38,040 nucleotides of DNA from Hymenobacter nivis (lineage in GTDB: Bacteria; Bacteroidota; Bacteroidia; Cytophagales; Hymenobacteraceae), in the NCBI RefSeq assembly GCF_006439025.1, contig NZ_RCYZ01000013.1, positions 46,338 through 84,377 on the forward strand, in the 5' to 3' direction. Of this stretch, positions 14,316-22,470 are shown in pieces. Position 1 is the first letter of the stretch. Each line of letters begins with the position of its first letter. The notes under the pieces are model-generated. The model did no database searches, was not told the origin of the DNA, and saw only the letters and a program-made list of their open reading frames with translations. The translations under genes were made by a program, and so were the position numbers.

Positions 14316-14873
14316 ATGCTCGCGGGTCTTGTGGTAATACTTTTTTACGCCGCGTTTGCCCCTGCGGTGGTCTTTGGGGTGCTGCGGGCGTTCTTTTGTA
14401 GCGAGCGCCTGCCCCGGGCGTTCAAAGCGGGGGCGGTGGGCGCCTTCGGGCTGCTCGGGCTCCTGGGGTACCTGCTCTGGTTCGCGGCGACGTCTGGCGA
14501 GGCCCTGCCACCGCTTCCGCGGCCGCAACCCGCGGCCCTCACCATTACCCAGCCCAGGCTGCGGCCCTACCCGTTGGGTGGTGCACCGATCGAACAGGTC
14601 CGCTACGGGGCGTTCCCGTTCCTGATCGTCGCGGGCACGCCCCCCGACGGCCAGCTGCTGCGGGTGCGTTTCAGCACCCGTCCGGGGGGCGCCCCGCCCA
14701 ATGAAATTAACGCCGTCATGGCGTCTGTGCGGGGCGCGAAGGCCACGGAAGCCACGGGACGGTCGGTGTACGATCCCAGCACCAAGACGGTCAGCGGGGC
14801 GTTCCTGTGCCCCCTGCCCAACGGCCAGCGCGTGGCCGGCTCCTTTGAGCAAGTACCCGTTGTTTTGCAATGA
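14316..14873 (+). CDS. Hypothetical inner-membrane protein
   Basis: 185 residues from the ATG at 14316. I chose this start because the longer upstream frame reads Arg/Pro-rich nonsense, whereas this start opens directly on a membrane segment. Two transmembrane helices lie at about 3-25 and 38-60 (VVILFYAAFAPAVVFGVL and AVGAFGLLGLLGYLLWFA). A globular, probably periplasmic domain of about 120 residues follows, with a beta-rich pattern. Function unknown. A hairpin terminator lies about 110 bp downstream. Confidence 0.6.
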   Translation: MLAGLVVILFYAAFAPAVVFGVLRAFFCSERLPRAFKAGAVGAFGLLGLLGYLLWFAATSGEALPPLPRPQPAALTITQPRLRPYPLGGAPIEQVRYGAFPFLIVAGTPPDGQLLRVRFSTRPGGAPPNEINAVMASVRGAKATEATGRSVYDPSTKTVSGAFLCPLPNGQRVAGSFEQVPVVLQ

Positions 14874-14983
14874 CCAGGCGGCGCGGGCCGGCCTATTCTA
14901 CCTCGTTTCTCAAAGCCCCCGCGCTTGCCCCCGGCTTCGCGGCCCGCGAGTTCGAGGCCAACGAGCTACCATAGTAAACCCGT

Positions 14984-15010
14984 AAGCCCCGCCCCCCCGC
15001 GGGGCTTTTT
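14984..15010 (+). terminator. Rho-independent terminator
   Basis: Stem AAGCCCCGC / GCGGGGCTT with a loop of Cs, followed by TTT on the plus strand, downstream of the membrane protein gene. Confidence 0.75.
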
Positions 15011-15045
15011 CGTAGGCAATTGGTATAGACTGCGCCCGATTGCTT

Positions 15046-15210
15046 ATGAAAGCTGTATTCCTCCTGCTGCTCTCGCTGCTCTTGGCTAGTTGCACGACGC
15101 AGCAGCTAGCGCACGCTCCTAAGCACCGCCAACGGGTCAACCAGCGCATCCGGGACCGCAAGCACGTACACAACGGGAAAATTCGTAAGCAGAATTTTTT
15201 CAATATGTAG
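15046..15210 (+). CDS. Small lipoprotein
   Basis: 54 residues. It starts MKAVFLLLLSLLLASC, a short signal peptide ending in a good lipobox (LASC), then TTQQLAHAPKHRQRVNQRIRD and a basic tail ending NFFNM. It is bracketed by a terminator on each side, so it is a one-gene transcription unit. Small basic lipoproteins of this sort are frequent in Bacteroidota and mostly uncharacterised. Confidence 0.7.
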   Translation: MKAVFLLLLSLLLASCTTQQLAHAPKHRQRVNQRIRDRKHVHNGKIRKQNFFNM

Positions 15211-15252
15211 CCCAAACCAAAGCCCCGCCCACCAGCGGGGCTTTGGTTTGGG
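15211..15252 (+). terminator. Strong terminator after the small lipoprotein gene
   Basis: A perfect 18-bp stem (15211-15228 with 15235-15252) and a 6-nt loop CCACCA. It begins directly after the TAG. The 3' arm carries TTTGGTTTGGG in place of a pure T-tract. The symmetry suits termination in both directions. Confidence 0.75.
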
Positions 15253-15651
15253 CCCTGCCCGCCCGCTTGCCCCACTTTGCGCCGGCCACCCAGTTAGCCC
15301 GCTGGGCCCCGGGCGAACTGTTGGGCATTGGCGCGCTTGCAGGTGCGCATGTTCGGCGCCATTGAAGAAGCCCGGGCGCGGCACCAAGGAACCCGAAACG
15401 CCAGCAACCGGGGGGACCGCTGCCGAGGCAGGCCTCCCCCGTGCGTTGCCGGGCCCGAGCAATGGCCCCAGAAGACCCAACCGGTGGGCCACGCGAAAGG
15501 GCAACGGGTAAGCCCGTAGACCGCCTGAACCCGAACAACCGAAGTGGGCACAAACCGCAGAAAGGGCGCGAATACTACGTAAAATCGTGTTTTTAGGTAG
15601 CCTCCGCACAGGCCGTGGCGTAAGGAGCAGACACCCTTTCCCTTCCCTACC
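15253..15651. other. Intergenic stretch without a supported gene
   Basis: About 400 bp, GC-rich, with open frames in several phases but none with convincing protein content. The last 60 bp before the DUF892 gene contain an AGGAG-like ribosome binding site (AAGGAG at about 15622). Confidence 0.4.
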
Positions 15652-16128
15652 ATGGCAAACGATTCATTGAACACCCTCCTCCAGCAAGGCCTGGCCGCCC
15701 TGAAAGCCGGCAGCAAAATCGCGGCCCAAGCGACGGACGACATCCAGGACGACGCCGTTGACGCGCAACTCCAAGCCGCGCTCGAGCAGGGCAACCACCA
15801 GGCGAAACAATGGGCCACGCGCATCGACCGCGCGTTCGAAGCCGCCGGCGGCAAAGGCGACGAAGAAAACCCCATCTTGGACGCCCACTTCAAGGTGAGC
15901 AAGAAAATCCGCGGCGAAGCCACAGACGACTATTCACGGGACCTGGGCATCATCGCCGCCGGCCAACTGGCGTTGCACTACTGGATTGCCTCCTTCGGCA
16001 CCCTGCGCACCTACGCCGAACAAGTGGGCCTGAGCCAAGCGGCGCAAGACCTGCACCTGTGCTTGAGCGAGGCCAAACAGGCCGATGAGCAGCACACCGC
16101 CCTGGCCAAGCACATCCTGCCAAAATAA
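15652..16128 (+). CDS. DUF892 (YciE/YciF-like) ferritin-like protein
   Basis: 158 residues, the normal size. The helical four-bundle pattern of DUF892 is visible: DSLNTLLQQGLAALKAG, LQAALEQGNHQAKQWATRI, the acidic-rich segment with DAHF, GIIAAGQLALHYWIASFGTLRTYAEQVG, then LHLCLSEAKQADEQHTALAKHIL. Conserved Glu/His residues in the helices suit a di-metal site. Relatives are induced by osmotic, oxidative or general stress. It is a single gene with its own terminator at 16179. Confidence 0.85.
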   Translation: MANDSLNTLLQQGLAALKAGSKIAAQATDDIQDDAVDAQLQAALEQGNHQAKQWATRIDRAFEAAGGKGDEENPILDAHFKVSKKIRGEATDDYSRDLGIIAAGQLALHYWIASFGTLRTYAEQVGLSQAAQDLHLCLSEAKQADEQHTALAKHILPK

Positions 16129-16178
16129 GCCCCCGACGCGGGTGACTTGGTGCTGAAAACGACCCAACGGCTCTTTAC

Positions 16179-16213
16179 AAAGGGGCCCGCACTAAGTCCG
16201 TGCGGGCCCCTTT
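16179..16213. terminator. Terminator between DUF892 and nuclease genes
   Basis: Perfect 14-bp stem AAAGGGGCCCGCAC / GTGCGGGCCCCTTT with a 7-nt loop TAAGTCC. It is symmetric, so it may serve the rightward DUF892 gene and the leftward nuclease gene (convergent 3' ends). Confidence 0.8.
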
Positions 16214-16294
16214 CTGGTGAACGTTACGGAGGCGGCAGCCGCCCAATAAGCAGCACCCGCGCAGGAGGCCGACGTTGCCTTCCCCTGCGCGGCA

Positions 16295-17158
16295 TCAGTT
16301 CGTTGGGCCTGCATCGGGGCGGGCCTCCAAGGTACTTTGCAGCCCCGTCGATAAGGCCGAGAGCAGGTCCAACCCCGTGGCCGCCTCGATGGCGTCCACG
16401 CTGGTGCGGTAAGTGCCCCAGCTGGAACTGAGCGAATTGTCGTTGGGTGCGTCGATGGCGATCACGCGCGTGGTGGCGCTGATGCGGGCCACGTCGTTCG
16501 TGCCGACGGGCAGCACCACCAGCACCTTCCAGCAGCGGGCGGGCACGGTGACTCTGCCGCCGGCCACGGTGGTGGCGTAACCATTGCTGCCCGTGCCACC
16601 GCGGCCGTACGAGCCGCAGACGACGTAGAGCTCGTTGCCGGCGTCGGCCAGCGCCCGGGCGTAGTTCTCCAGGCCCGCCCAGGTCTGCTGGTTGTTGTTC
16701 GGGGCCTGGGGCATCATGTTGCTCATCAAAAAGGTAGCCGTGTTGTCGGCGGCCGAGCCCGTGCGGTCCGCGCTGGGGCAGTTGTGGCCCCGGTCAAAGC
16801 CCGAGCCGCTGTAGTCCGACGCCTTCACCTGGTACCAGCCACTGGGCAGGCTGGCGTCGGCCGCGAAGTCATCCTTTCGCGGCGCACTACCTTCCCAGGC
16901 GGTGCTCAGGTGCCAGCTCACCCAATTCGGCTTTCCTTGGTCACGGTTGTAGGAGAGCGTGTACTGGTCTTTCACCAGCAGGTAGTTGGTGGGCGACGAC
17001 GGGCTCGTGGTGGCGCCGCTGGGGTTGCCCAGGGCCAGGTTGTTATCGCGCGTGGCGGTAGCCGGCGACGTGGGGGCTACTTCGTCGGTTTTGGTGCAGG
17101 CCGTGGCCAGCAGCCCCAGCAGGGCCCAAGCGCTGAGGCGGGTAAACAGGTGTTTCAT
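16295..17158 (-). CDS. DNA/RNA non-specific endonuclease (NUC1), lipoprotein
   Basis: 287 residues. Lipoprotein signal LLATAC with Cys21, then a Ser/Thr-rich spacer to about residue 55. The catalytic domain (about 58-285) shows YNRDQGKPNWVSWHL, then FDRGHNCPSADR with His125 as the general base of the beta-beta-alpha-metal fold, and MSNMMPQAPNNNQQTW with the metal-binding Asn near 155. The protein would be tethered to the envelope and degrade external nucleic acid. The plus-strand sequence upstream carries TTTGC-type promoter elements on the minus strand. It is a single-gene unit divergent from the T9SS gene. Confidence 0.9.
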   Translation of the reverse strand: MKHLFTRLSAWALLGLLATACTKTDEVAPTSPATATRDNNLALGNPSGATTSPSSPTNYLLVKDQYTLSYNRDQGKPNWVSWHLSTAWEGSAPRKDDFAADASLPSGWYQVKASDYSGSGFDRGHNCPSADRTGSAADNTATFLMSNMMPQAPNNNQQTWAGLENYARALADAGNELYVVCGSYGRGGTGSNGYATTVAGGRVTVPARCWKVLVVLPVGTNDVARISATTRVIAIDAPNDNSLSSSWGTYRTSVDAIEAATGLDLLSALSTGLQSTLEARPDAGPTN

Positions 17159-17276
17159 AACAAAGAATAATGGTGCAAAGATGGGGGCGTGGCGCTAGGA
17201 CCTGCGGGGCCCTCCGCCTATTTTTACCGGTTGGTTTACCCGTCTGCGCATTCTTTCTTCGTTTCACTGCTTTTCT

Positions 17277-19034
17277 ATGACTATACCGTTACCCCCCTTC
17301 GCTTGGGCACCCCGTTACCGGATCGTACTGGCGCTCGCGTTGCTGTTGACGACCTGGGGAACCCGGGCGCAGGCCCCCGCCTGGCAAACCGCCGTGGCCC
17401 TGAGCCCGAACAGCGGCTACGCCAGCGTCCTGACCTCGGCCACCGATGCGGCGGGCCACGTGTACCTGGGCGGGGTGTTCTCCGGCACCGTCACGTTGGG
17501 CACGACCACCCTTAGCAGCGTGGCGGGCAGTTTAGACATGTTTGTCACCAAATGGGACGTGGCGACCGGCCAATTCGTGTGGGCCCAGGCGGCGGGCGGC
17601 CCGGAGGCCGATTACGTGCGCACGCTGGCGGTCAGCGGCGCGAACGTGTACGTGGGCGGCACGTACCGACTCGCCGCCGCCTTTGGTCCCGCCGCGCTGG
17701 CCTCCGGGGGGGCCTTCAACAGCTTGTTCGTGGCTAAGCTGGTCGACGCCGGGGCCACCGCCGCTTTCGTATGGGCGCAGCAACCGGCCGCCGCCACCAG
17801 CAGCAACGCGGCCTACGCTTTGGCGGTAAACGGCAGCAACGTGTACATGGGCGGGAGCTTCTTCGGGCCCGGCACCGTGCAGTTGGGGGCCACGACGCTG
17901 ACCAACGCCTCGACCAGCCTCAACGGCACGTCCAGCCCCCCGGACGGTTACGTGGCCAAGCTGGTGGACGCCGGGCCCACGGCGGCCTTTGCGTGGGCGC
18001 AATCCGCCGGCGGCACGGGCAACGACAATTGCAACGGGCTCGCCGTGGTGGGCGCCAACGTCTACGCGACGGGTACGTTTGAGGGCACGGCGGCCTTCGG
18101 CACGACGCGCCTCGCCTCGGCCGGGGGCACCGACGCGTACGTGGCCAAGTTCACCGACGAGGGGGCCACCGGCCGCCTTACCTGGGCGCAGCGCGCGGGC
18201 GGCCCTGGAGCCGAGACGGCTCCGGCCATTGCCGCCAACGGCGCCAGCGTGTACATCGCCGGGGCCTTTACCAGCGCGGCCGCCGGGTTTGGTGACGCGC
18301 AGCTGTTGAACGCGGGGGGCGCCGACGCGTACGTGGCCAAGCTGACGGACGCGGGACCCACGGCGGCGTTCGCCTGGGCCCAAGCAGCGGGCGGCCCGAC
18401 CGACGAGGGGGCCACCGGCCTGGCCGTGGTCGGGACCAACGTGTACGTGGACGGGTTCTTCCGCGGCGCCGCGACCGCCGTGGGCAATACCCCATTGGCC
18501 AACGCCGACCCCACCGGGGCCACCAACGACCTGTTCGTGGCCAAGCTCCGGGACACGGGCCCGACCAGCCGCTTCGACTGGGCGCAGCGCGCGGGCGGGC
18601 CCGGCACGGAAAACCTGAGCACGCTGGCCGCCGCTGGCGCGACCGTGTACGTGAGTGGGGTTTTCGCACCGCCCGCCGCGTTTGGCCCCGTCACTTTGAC
18701 GAACACGGTGGGCCCGTCGTCCGGGTTTGTGGCGGCCCTCGTGGACAATGTCGTGCTCGCCAATGCCCCGCCGGTTTCGGCTGGGCCGGGGACGCTGTAC
18801 CCCAACCCGGCCCGCACGGCCGCCACCCTGCGCTGGCCGGCGGGGACCGGCCGGGGGCCCGCCCGCGTGAGCGTAACCGACGCGCTGGGGCGGCTCGTTT
18901 GGGTCCAAACCGTGGACGTGTCGGCCGCGGGGCTGGTCCAGGAAATAGATCTTACAGGCCTGCGGCCGGGCGGGTACCTGGTGCGCGTGCAGACCGCCGC
19001 CGCCAAGAGTGTGCACCACTTAACGGTGGAGTAA
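17277..19034 (+). CDS. T9SS-exported repeat protein, propeller-like
   Basis: 585 residues. Signal peptide about 1-32 (IVLALALLLTTWGTRAQ). About eight repeats of 55-60 residues follow, each with WAQ-AGG, a central ALAVNGSNVYVGGxF core and a closing VAKLTDAGPTAAFAW. This pattern suits SBBP-type beta-propeller proteins. The last 80 residues (LYPNPARTAATLRW to the end) are a type A T9SS sorting domain, so the protein is probably exported by the type IX system and anchored at or released from the surface. It resembles the gene at 25004 in repeat pattern and sorting domain. The function of the exposed repeats is unknown. Confidence 0.88.
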   Translation: MTIPLPPFAWAPRYRIVLALALLLTTWGTRAQAPAWQTAVALSPNSGYASVLTSATDAAGHVYLGGVFSGTVTLGTTTLSSVAGSLDMFVTKWDVATGQFVWAQAAGGPEADYVRTLAVSGANVYVGGTYRLAAAFGPAALASGGAFNSLFVAKLVDAGATAAFVWAQQPAAATSSNAAYALAVNGSNVYMGGSFFGPGTVQLGATTLTNASTSLNGTSSPPDGYVAKLVDAGPTAAFAWAQSAGGTGNDNCNGLAVVGANVYATGTFEGTAAFGTTRLASAGGTDAYVAKFTDEGATGRLTWAQRAGGPGAETAPAIAANGASVYIAGAFTSAAAGFGDAQLLNAGGADAYVAKLTDAGPTAAFAWAQAAGGPTDEGATGLAVVGTNVYVDGFFRGAATAVGNTPLANADPTGATNDLFVAKLRDTGPTSRFDWAQRAGGPGTENLSTLAAAGATVYVSGVFAPPAAFGPVTLTNTVGPSSGFVAALVDNVVLANAPPVSAGPGTLYPNPARTAATLRWPAGTGRGPARVSVTDALGRLVWVQTVDVSAAGLVQEIDLTGLRPGGYLVRVQTAAAKSVHHLTVE

Positions 19035-19249
19035 GCCGTGCCCCAGGCGCTGACGCGGAGTGCTAGACTTCGTTGGCAGGGGCTGGTCAATCATTCGCAA
19101 ATCCTTTGGCCGCCGGACAAAGGACTTGCCCCTGCGCCTGCCCCGGCCGTCAACCCCAATTTGCTCCCGCCGCCCGCCCACGCCGACGGGATCCGCTTGG
19201 CCACTTGCGGGGCCGCTGCGTACTTGTCGCGCCACTGCCCCTCCTGCCC

Positions 19250-19783
19250 ATGCCGTCCGCCGAACGCTCCGTCCCAGGGCCCTTCCGTCCGCCCCTGTCG
19301 GCGCCGCTCATTTCTGAGCAGACCCACGAACTGCTCCGCTACCAGCTCGCGCAGGCCTTGGTGCCCCTGGCCGCGTACTGCGCGGCCCAGGAGGCCCGCG
19401 AAGACCTCAGCGACTGGCAAGCCGAACGCGTGGCCGAGCTCCGCTACGCCTTAAGTACCCTGAGGCGCTACGACGGCCACGTAGAGGACCTGCTGCCCCG
19501 CTACCGGACCGCACTGGCTACGGCCCACCAGGCGTTGGCCGACCGCCGGCCCGCCCTCACCGACGCCCTGCAGCCCGACTGGGAGGTCATTGCCGCCCGG
19601 CTCCTGTCCCGCCTGGCCCGCCACGAGGCCCGCCCGGGGCCAACGCCCTTGGCGGCCCGCCTTGCCGCCTGGCTGCGCCAGCCCCACTGGCGCACCCGTG
19701 CCACGCAGCCGCCCGATCACCGCCAAGCCCTGGCCGCCATCACGTCGTCGCACCTGCTGCCCCAGGGGCCCGAACGCCTGTGA
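19250..19783 (+). CDS. Hypothetical cytoplasmic protein
   Basis: 177 residues from the ATG at 19250 (MPSAERSVPGPF). The open frame runs further upstream, but that part is Cys/Pro/Arg-rich and unlikely. Helix-rich throughout, with regular Leu/Ala/Arg heptad-like spacing (LLRYQLAQALVPLAAYCAAQEAREDL). No signal, no membrane segment and no recognised family. Context gives no hint, lying between a T9SS gene and an outer-membrane barrel gene. Confidence 0.5.
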   Translation: MPSAERSVPGPFRPPLSAPLISEQTHELLRYQLAQALVPLAAYCAAQEAREDLSDWQAERVAELRYALSTLRRYDGHVEDLLPRYRTALATAHQALADRRPALTDALQPDWEVIAARLLSRLARHEARPGPTPLAARLAAWLRQPHWRTRATQPPDHRQALAAITSSHLLPQGPERL

Positions 19784-19904
19784 GCGCTTCGGCCAGCAGG
19801 CCGGCCCGTGCAACCCGGCGCCAGCCCTAGCGGCTCTACTTGGTACTTGCCGCCAGCCGTTTAACTACTTTTAAGGCCTTCTGCCGCCACCTTTCCCTTC
19901 CTTC

Positions 19905-20555
19905 ATGTATTTCCGCTTACTGCTCTTGGCTGGCTTGGCCAGTTTGCCCCTGCTGGGCACGGCCCAAACGACGCCGACTGCTCCCCACTACTACGTTGGC
20001 CTAGGGGCCAGCGTACTGACGAGCGCACCGTTTCAGCGGTACAGCACCCCTGCGATTTACAGCCCGACGCTTACGGCGGGCGGGCAACTAAGCCCGCGCT
20101 GGGCCCTGCAGCTGGGCATCGGGCTCGGCTGGCAGCACGCGGGCTATACATTGAGCGACCCCAACGGGGCGCCCAGCACGATCTACTCCAGCACTACCCA
20201 GGATCGGTTCTTGTCGGTGCCAGTGCTGGCCCGCTACACGTTTACCGCGCCCACGGCCCGCTGGCGCGTCGATGCGCTGGGCGGCTTGATGCTGGTGCAC
20301 ACGGCCAGCCACACTATTTACACCGTGCACTACACGAACGGCCGCGAGGACGAAGGCACCGACACACGGTACTCCGACAACACCTACAGCCTGTCCCTGG
20401 GCCCCGCCGTGCGTTATGCGCTCACCCCGCGCGTGGAACTCACGGCCAACGCGTTAGTAAACGCAGCCTTAAACCGCGGGTATTATGACTCCTTCAGCGA
20501 CCGGCTCTTCCTCAACGCGCTGGTCGGGGCCCACTACACGTTTGGCGCCAACTAG
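19905..20555 (+). CDS. Outer-membrane beta-barrel protein
   Basis: 216 residues, family-sized. Signal peptide MYFRLLLLAGLASLPLLGTAQ. The mature part consists of alternating strands ending in aromatic residues (YYVGLGASVLTS, RWALQLGIGLGWQHAGYTL, RWRVDALGGLMLVH, SLSLGPAVRYAL) and finishes ALVGAHYTFGAN, close to the C-terminal aromatic signature used by the BAM machinery. It is probably an OmpX/porin-like eight-stranded barrel of unknown ligand. An in-frame open stretch follows its stop. Confidence 0.85.
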   Translation: MYFRLLLLAGLASLPLLGTAQTTPTAPHYYVGLGASVLTSAPFQRYSTPAIYSPTLTAGGQLSPRWALQLGIGLGWQHAGYTLSDPNGAPSTIYSSTTQDRFLSVPVLARYTFTAPTARWRVDALGGLMLVHTASHTIYTVHYTNGREDEGTDTRYSDNTYSLSLGPAVRYALTPRVELTANALVNAALNRGYYDSFSDRLFLNALVGAHYTFGAN

Positions 20556-20771
20556 GCCAGCAACACGCACCACGGCAGGGTCAAGCTTTACAACGACGGC
20601 AAAGGCAAAACCCAATCGGTCGAGGCATCCATGACGGACGTGGACTTGCCGGCCCGCGTGAACTACGGCTACGGGGCCGACGAAGCCGAAGCCGTGGCCA
20701 ACCTGCGCCAGCGCGTGCTGGCTTACATCGCCAGCCTGCACGATCTGGACTTCACGGTCATCATTCGCTAG
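20556..20771 (+). pseudogene. Orphan open stretch after the barrel gene
   Basis: 71 codons continue in the same frame directly after the barrel gene stop TAG at 20553-20555. The translation (VKLYNDGKGKTQSVEA, then ADEAEAVANLRQRVLAYIASLHDLDFTVIIR) is well composed and protein-like. No start lies near its beginning. The first ATG (20631) would give 46 residues. It is probably the 3' part of a small gene whose start was lost, or a short gene from 20631. Its end overlaps the convergent gene at 20761. Confidence 0.5.
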
Positions 20772-21330
20772 GGGCCGCGCGCTTGCCCCACCGCTTAAGT
20801 GCGCCCACTCGATTGATTTCGCTGCGTTGCTCGGACGTCAGCTTAACAGCTTTATCCGCGTTCTGCTGGCGTTTGTCGGCCAAGCGTTTTTCGTATTTGG
20901 CCCGGGCGTCCGGGTCGCCCGCTGCCACGCGCTCCCGCAGGGCGCGGTAGCTGGCGCGGTTAGCGGCGAGGTTGCGTTCCCGCGCCTGCGCCGCCTGCTC
21001 TTCGGCGGACAGTACGGGTTTTGGCGGGGCGGCCGCGGCCGCTTCGCGCTTGCGTTTCACCGCTGCCCGGTGCTCCCGGTACTCTTGGCGTTGGCGGGCC
21101 TCTTCCGCCTGCTCGGGCGTCAGCACCACGGCCGCCCGTTTCTTGGCGCGGCGGATAGCTTCGATTTCCGGGGCCCAGTAGTTACGGCCCGCGGCCTTGG
21201 CTTTGGCCACAGAGGCGCGGTTGCGGGCGTTTAGCTCGTCTACTTGTGCCTGCGCCACCGGGTCACCGGCCCGGGCTTGCTGGCGCAGGGCCTTGTGGCG
21301 CTCAGCTTGTGGTTTGTTGGCGTGTGGCAT
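20761..21330 (-). CDS. Basic, helix-rich protein with internal duplication
   Basis: 189 residues from the ATG at 21330. An in-frame GTG 8 codons earlier is less likely. It is highly charged and Ala/Arg/Lys/Gln-rich, with long helices. The N-terminal (KALRQQARAGDPVAQAQVDELNARNR) and C-terminal (RALRERVAAGDPDARAKYEKRLADKR) parts are related, which indicates a duplicated unit of about 35 residues. Nucleic-acid binding is possible. It is divergent from the small gene at 21369 with a 38-bp spacer. The same divergent arrangement, broken, is found at 3352-3689, so the pair moves as a module. Confidence 0.7.
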   Translation of the reverse strand: MPHANKPQAERHKALRQQARAGDPVAQAQVDELNARNRASVAKAKAAGRNYWAPEIEAIRRAKKRAAVVLTPEQAEEARQRQEYREHRAAVKRKREAAAAAPPKPVLSAEEQAAQARERNLAANRASYRALRERVAAGDPDARAKYEKRLADKRQQNADKAVKLTSEQRSEINRVGALKRWGKRAAPSE

Positions 21331-21368
21331 GCACCCAAAATAAAGCGTGGGCACGGTAATTTGGGCCC

Positions 21369-21617
21369 ATGACGCTCTACGAATTCAACCAATTAACTTT
21401 TGAGCAACAGCTGGCGGCCGTCTTCGCCGCCGGCACCTACCTGGCCCGGCGCTGGGAAGAGGAGGACGGCGTGAACCTGTACCATATGCCCAGCGGCTTT
21501 TTTGTCGAGCTCTACTACGACACGCACGCCAACGAGCTGGTGCGGCTGCGTAGCTTCCGCAGTGCCGCACCGCTGGCGGACTATGCCGCGTCGGTGCGGT
21601 TGCCGGCGGAACTGTAA
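21369..21617 (+). CDS. Small hypothetical protein, three-copy family (copy 2)
   Basis: 82 residues, starting MTLYEFNQLTFEQQLAAVF and containing GTYLARRWEEEDGVNLYH, GFFVELYYDT and DYAASVRLP. It is about 75% identical by eye to the protein at 3438. The ATG and the upstream AT-rich spacer (CCCAAAATAAA to GGGCCC) are conserved between the copies. It is transcribed divergently from the basic protein at 20761. No signal peptide. Function unknown, but selection on the frame is evident. Confidence 0.8.
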   Translation: MTLYEFNQLTFEQQLAAVFAAGTYLARRWEEEDGVNLYHMPSGFFVELYYDTHANELVRLRSFRSAAPLADYAASVRLPAEL

Positions 21618-21630
21618 ATCGAACTGTAGA

Positions 21631-21993
21631 TCACGGGGCGCGGCGATGCAGCAGGTAGTGCACGCCCGTGCGCACCGTGCCGCTTTTGTCGGCATCGTAG
21701 GGGGCCGCGGCGCTGCCCACGCACTCCCAGCCCCGGCCGTAGAGGTAGTTCAGGGCGGCCGCGGCAGAGGCCAGCTTGGCGACGTAGGCGGCGTCGACCG
21801 CGAGGTCCGCGTCTTGCGCGTTGGTGGGCTTTTCTTGGCCATAATCAAGCTGCAGGGCAATCAGCACGTAGGATTGCCGGGCGATCAGCTCGCAGTACAC
21901 GACCGGGACCGGCGGCAAGGGCACTTTGGGCGGGCGCTGCGCGTGGGCGGCCCCGGCCAGCAACCAGGCGGCAACGAAGAACAGGTATTTCAT
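21631..21993 (-). CDS. Small secreted hypothetical protein
   Basis: 120 residues from the ATG at 21993 (MKYLFFVAAWLLAGAAHAQ), chosen because a normal signal peptide with an AHAQ cleavage site starts there. The longer upstream frame is low-complexity. The mature part has VYCELIARQSYVLIALQLDYG and ALNYLYGRGWECVG, with two Cys that may pair. Probably periplasmic. Family unknown. Confidence 0.7.
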   Translation of the reverse strand: MKYLFFVAAWLLAGAAHAQRPPKVPLPPVPVVYCELIARQSYVLIALQLDYGQEKPTNAQDADLAVDAAYVAKLASAAAALNYLYGRGWECVGSAAAPYDADKSGTVRTGVHYLLHRRAP

Positions 21994-22470
21994 GCCCCAA
22001 GCTACGGCCGGCGGGCGATGGCGGGGCCGGGTACGCCAGCCCCCGCTACTTGCGCGGCTGCGTTGGGGCGGCGGATGCTTCCGCAACGACCCGCCACTTG
22101 AAAGACCAGCCACTTGGGCTGCCGCGTGGTTTCGGTTCGCTTAGTAGCCCCGTCCCCCGACATTGCTTCTCCCTCGCTTGGTACCCGCGCGGGCTTTCGT
22201 TCGTGGCGGGGCTTTGTGGAGAACACAGAAGGTCGTACCGGTCACGGTACACGCGGCCAGGGATTGCGCTGAACAGGCCTTCGACGTCCTGCCCCAGGAC
22301 CTCGCACGTGTGACAAAAACGCTTGGGGCAAGGACAAGGTTTCCTGCCGGGACCACGTGATTTTTCTCGTGCCGGCAACTAGCTTTGGAACGGGTTTAGG
22401 CCACTGACAGTGATGAAGATACCGCTTGTTCGCTTTCGCTATCCTGTACTTTATTCTGTCTAATAATTTG
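21994..22470. other. Intergenic stretch without a supported gene
   Basis: About 480 bp. A minus-strand frame (about 22046-22378) contains CPCPKRFCHTC and other Cys, but it has no start context or known fold and is not annotated. No strong repeat is seen. Confidence 0.4.

Noticed and set aside
17532..19019. Long minus-strand open frame of 495 codons
   Set aside because: It is the antisense shadow of a GC-rich repeat gene, rich in Gly/Arg/His with no start context or domain.
22046..22378. Cys-rich minus-strand frame as a zinc-binding protein
   Set aside because: No start context, no complete motif, and neighbouring frames are equally open in this GC-rich stretch.
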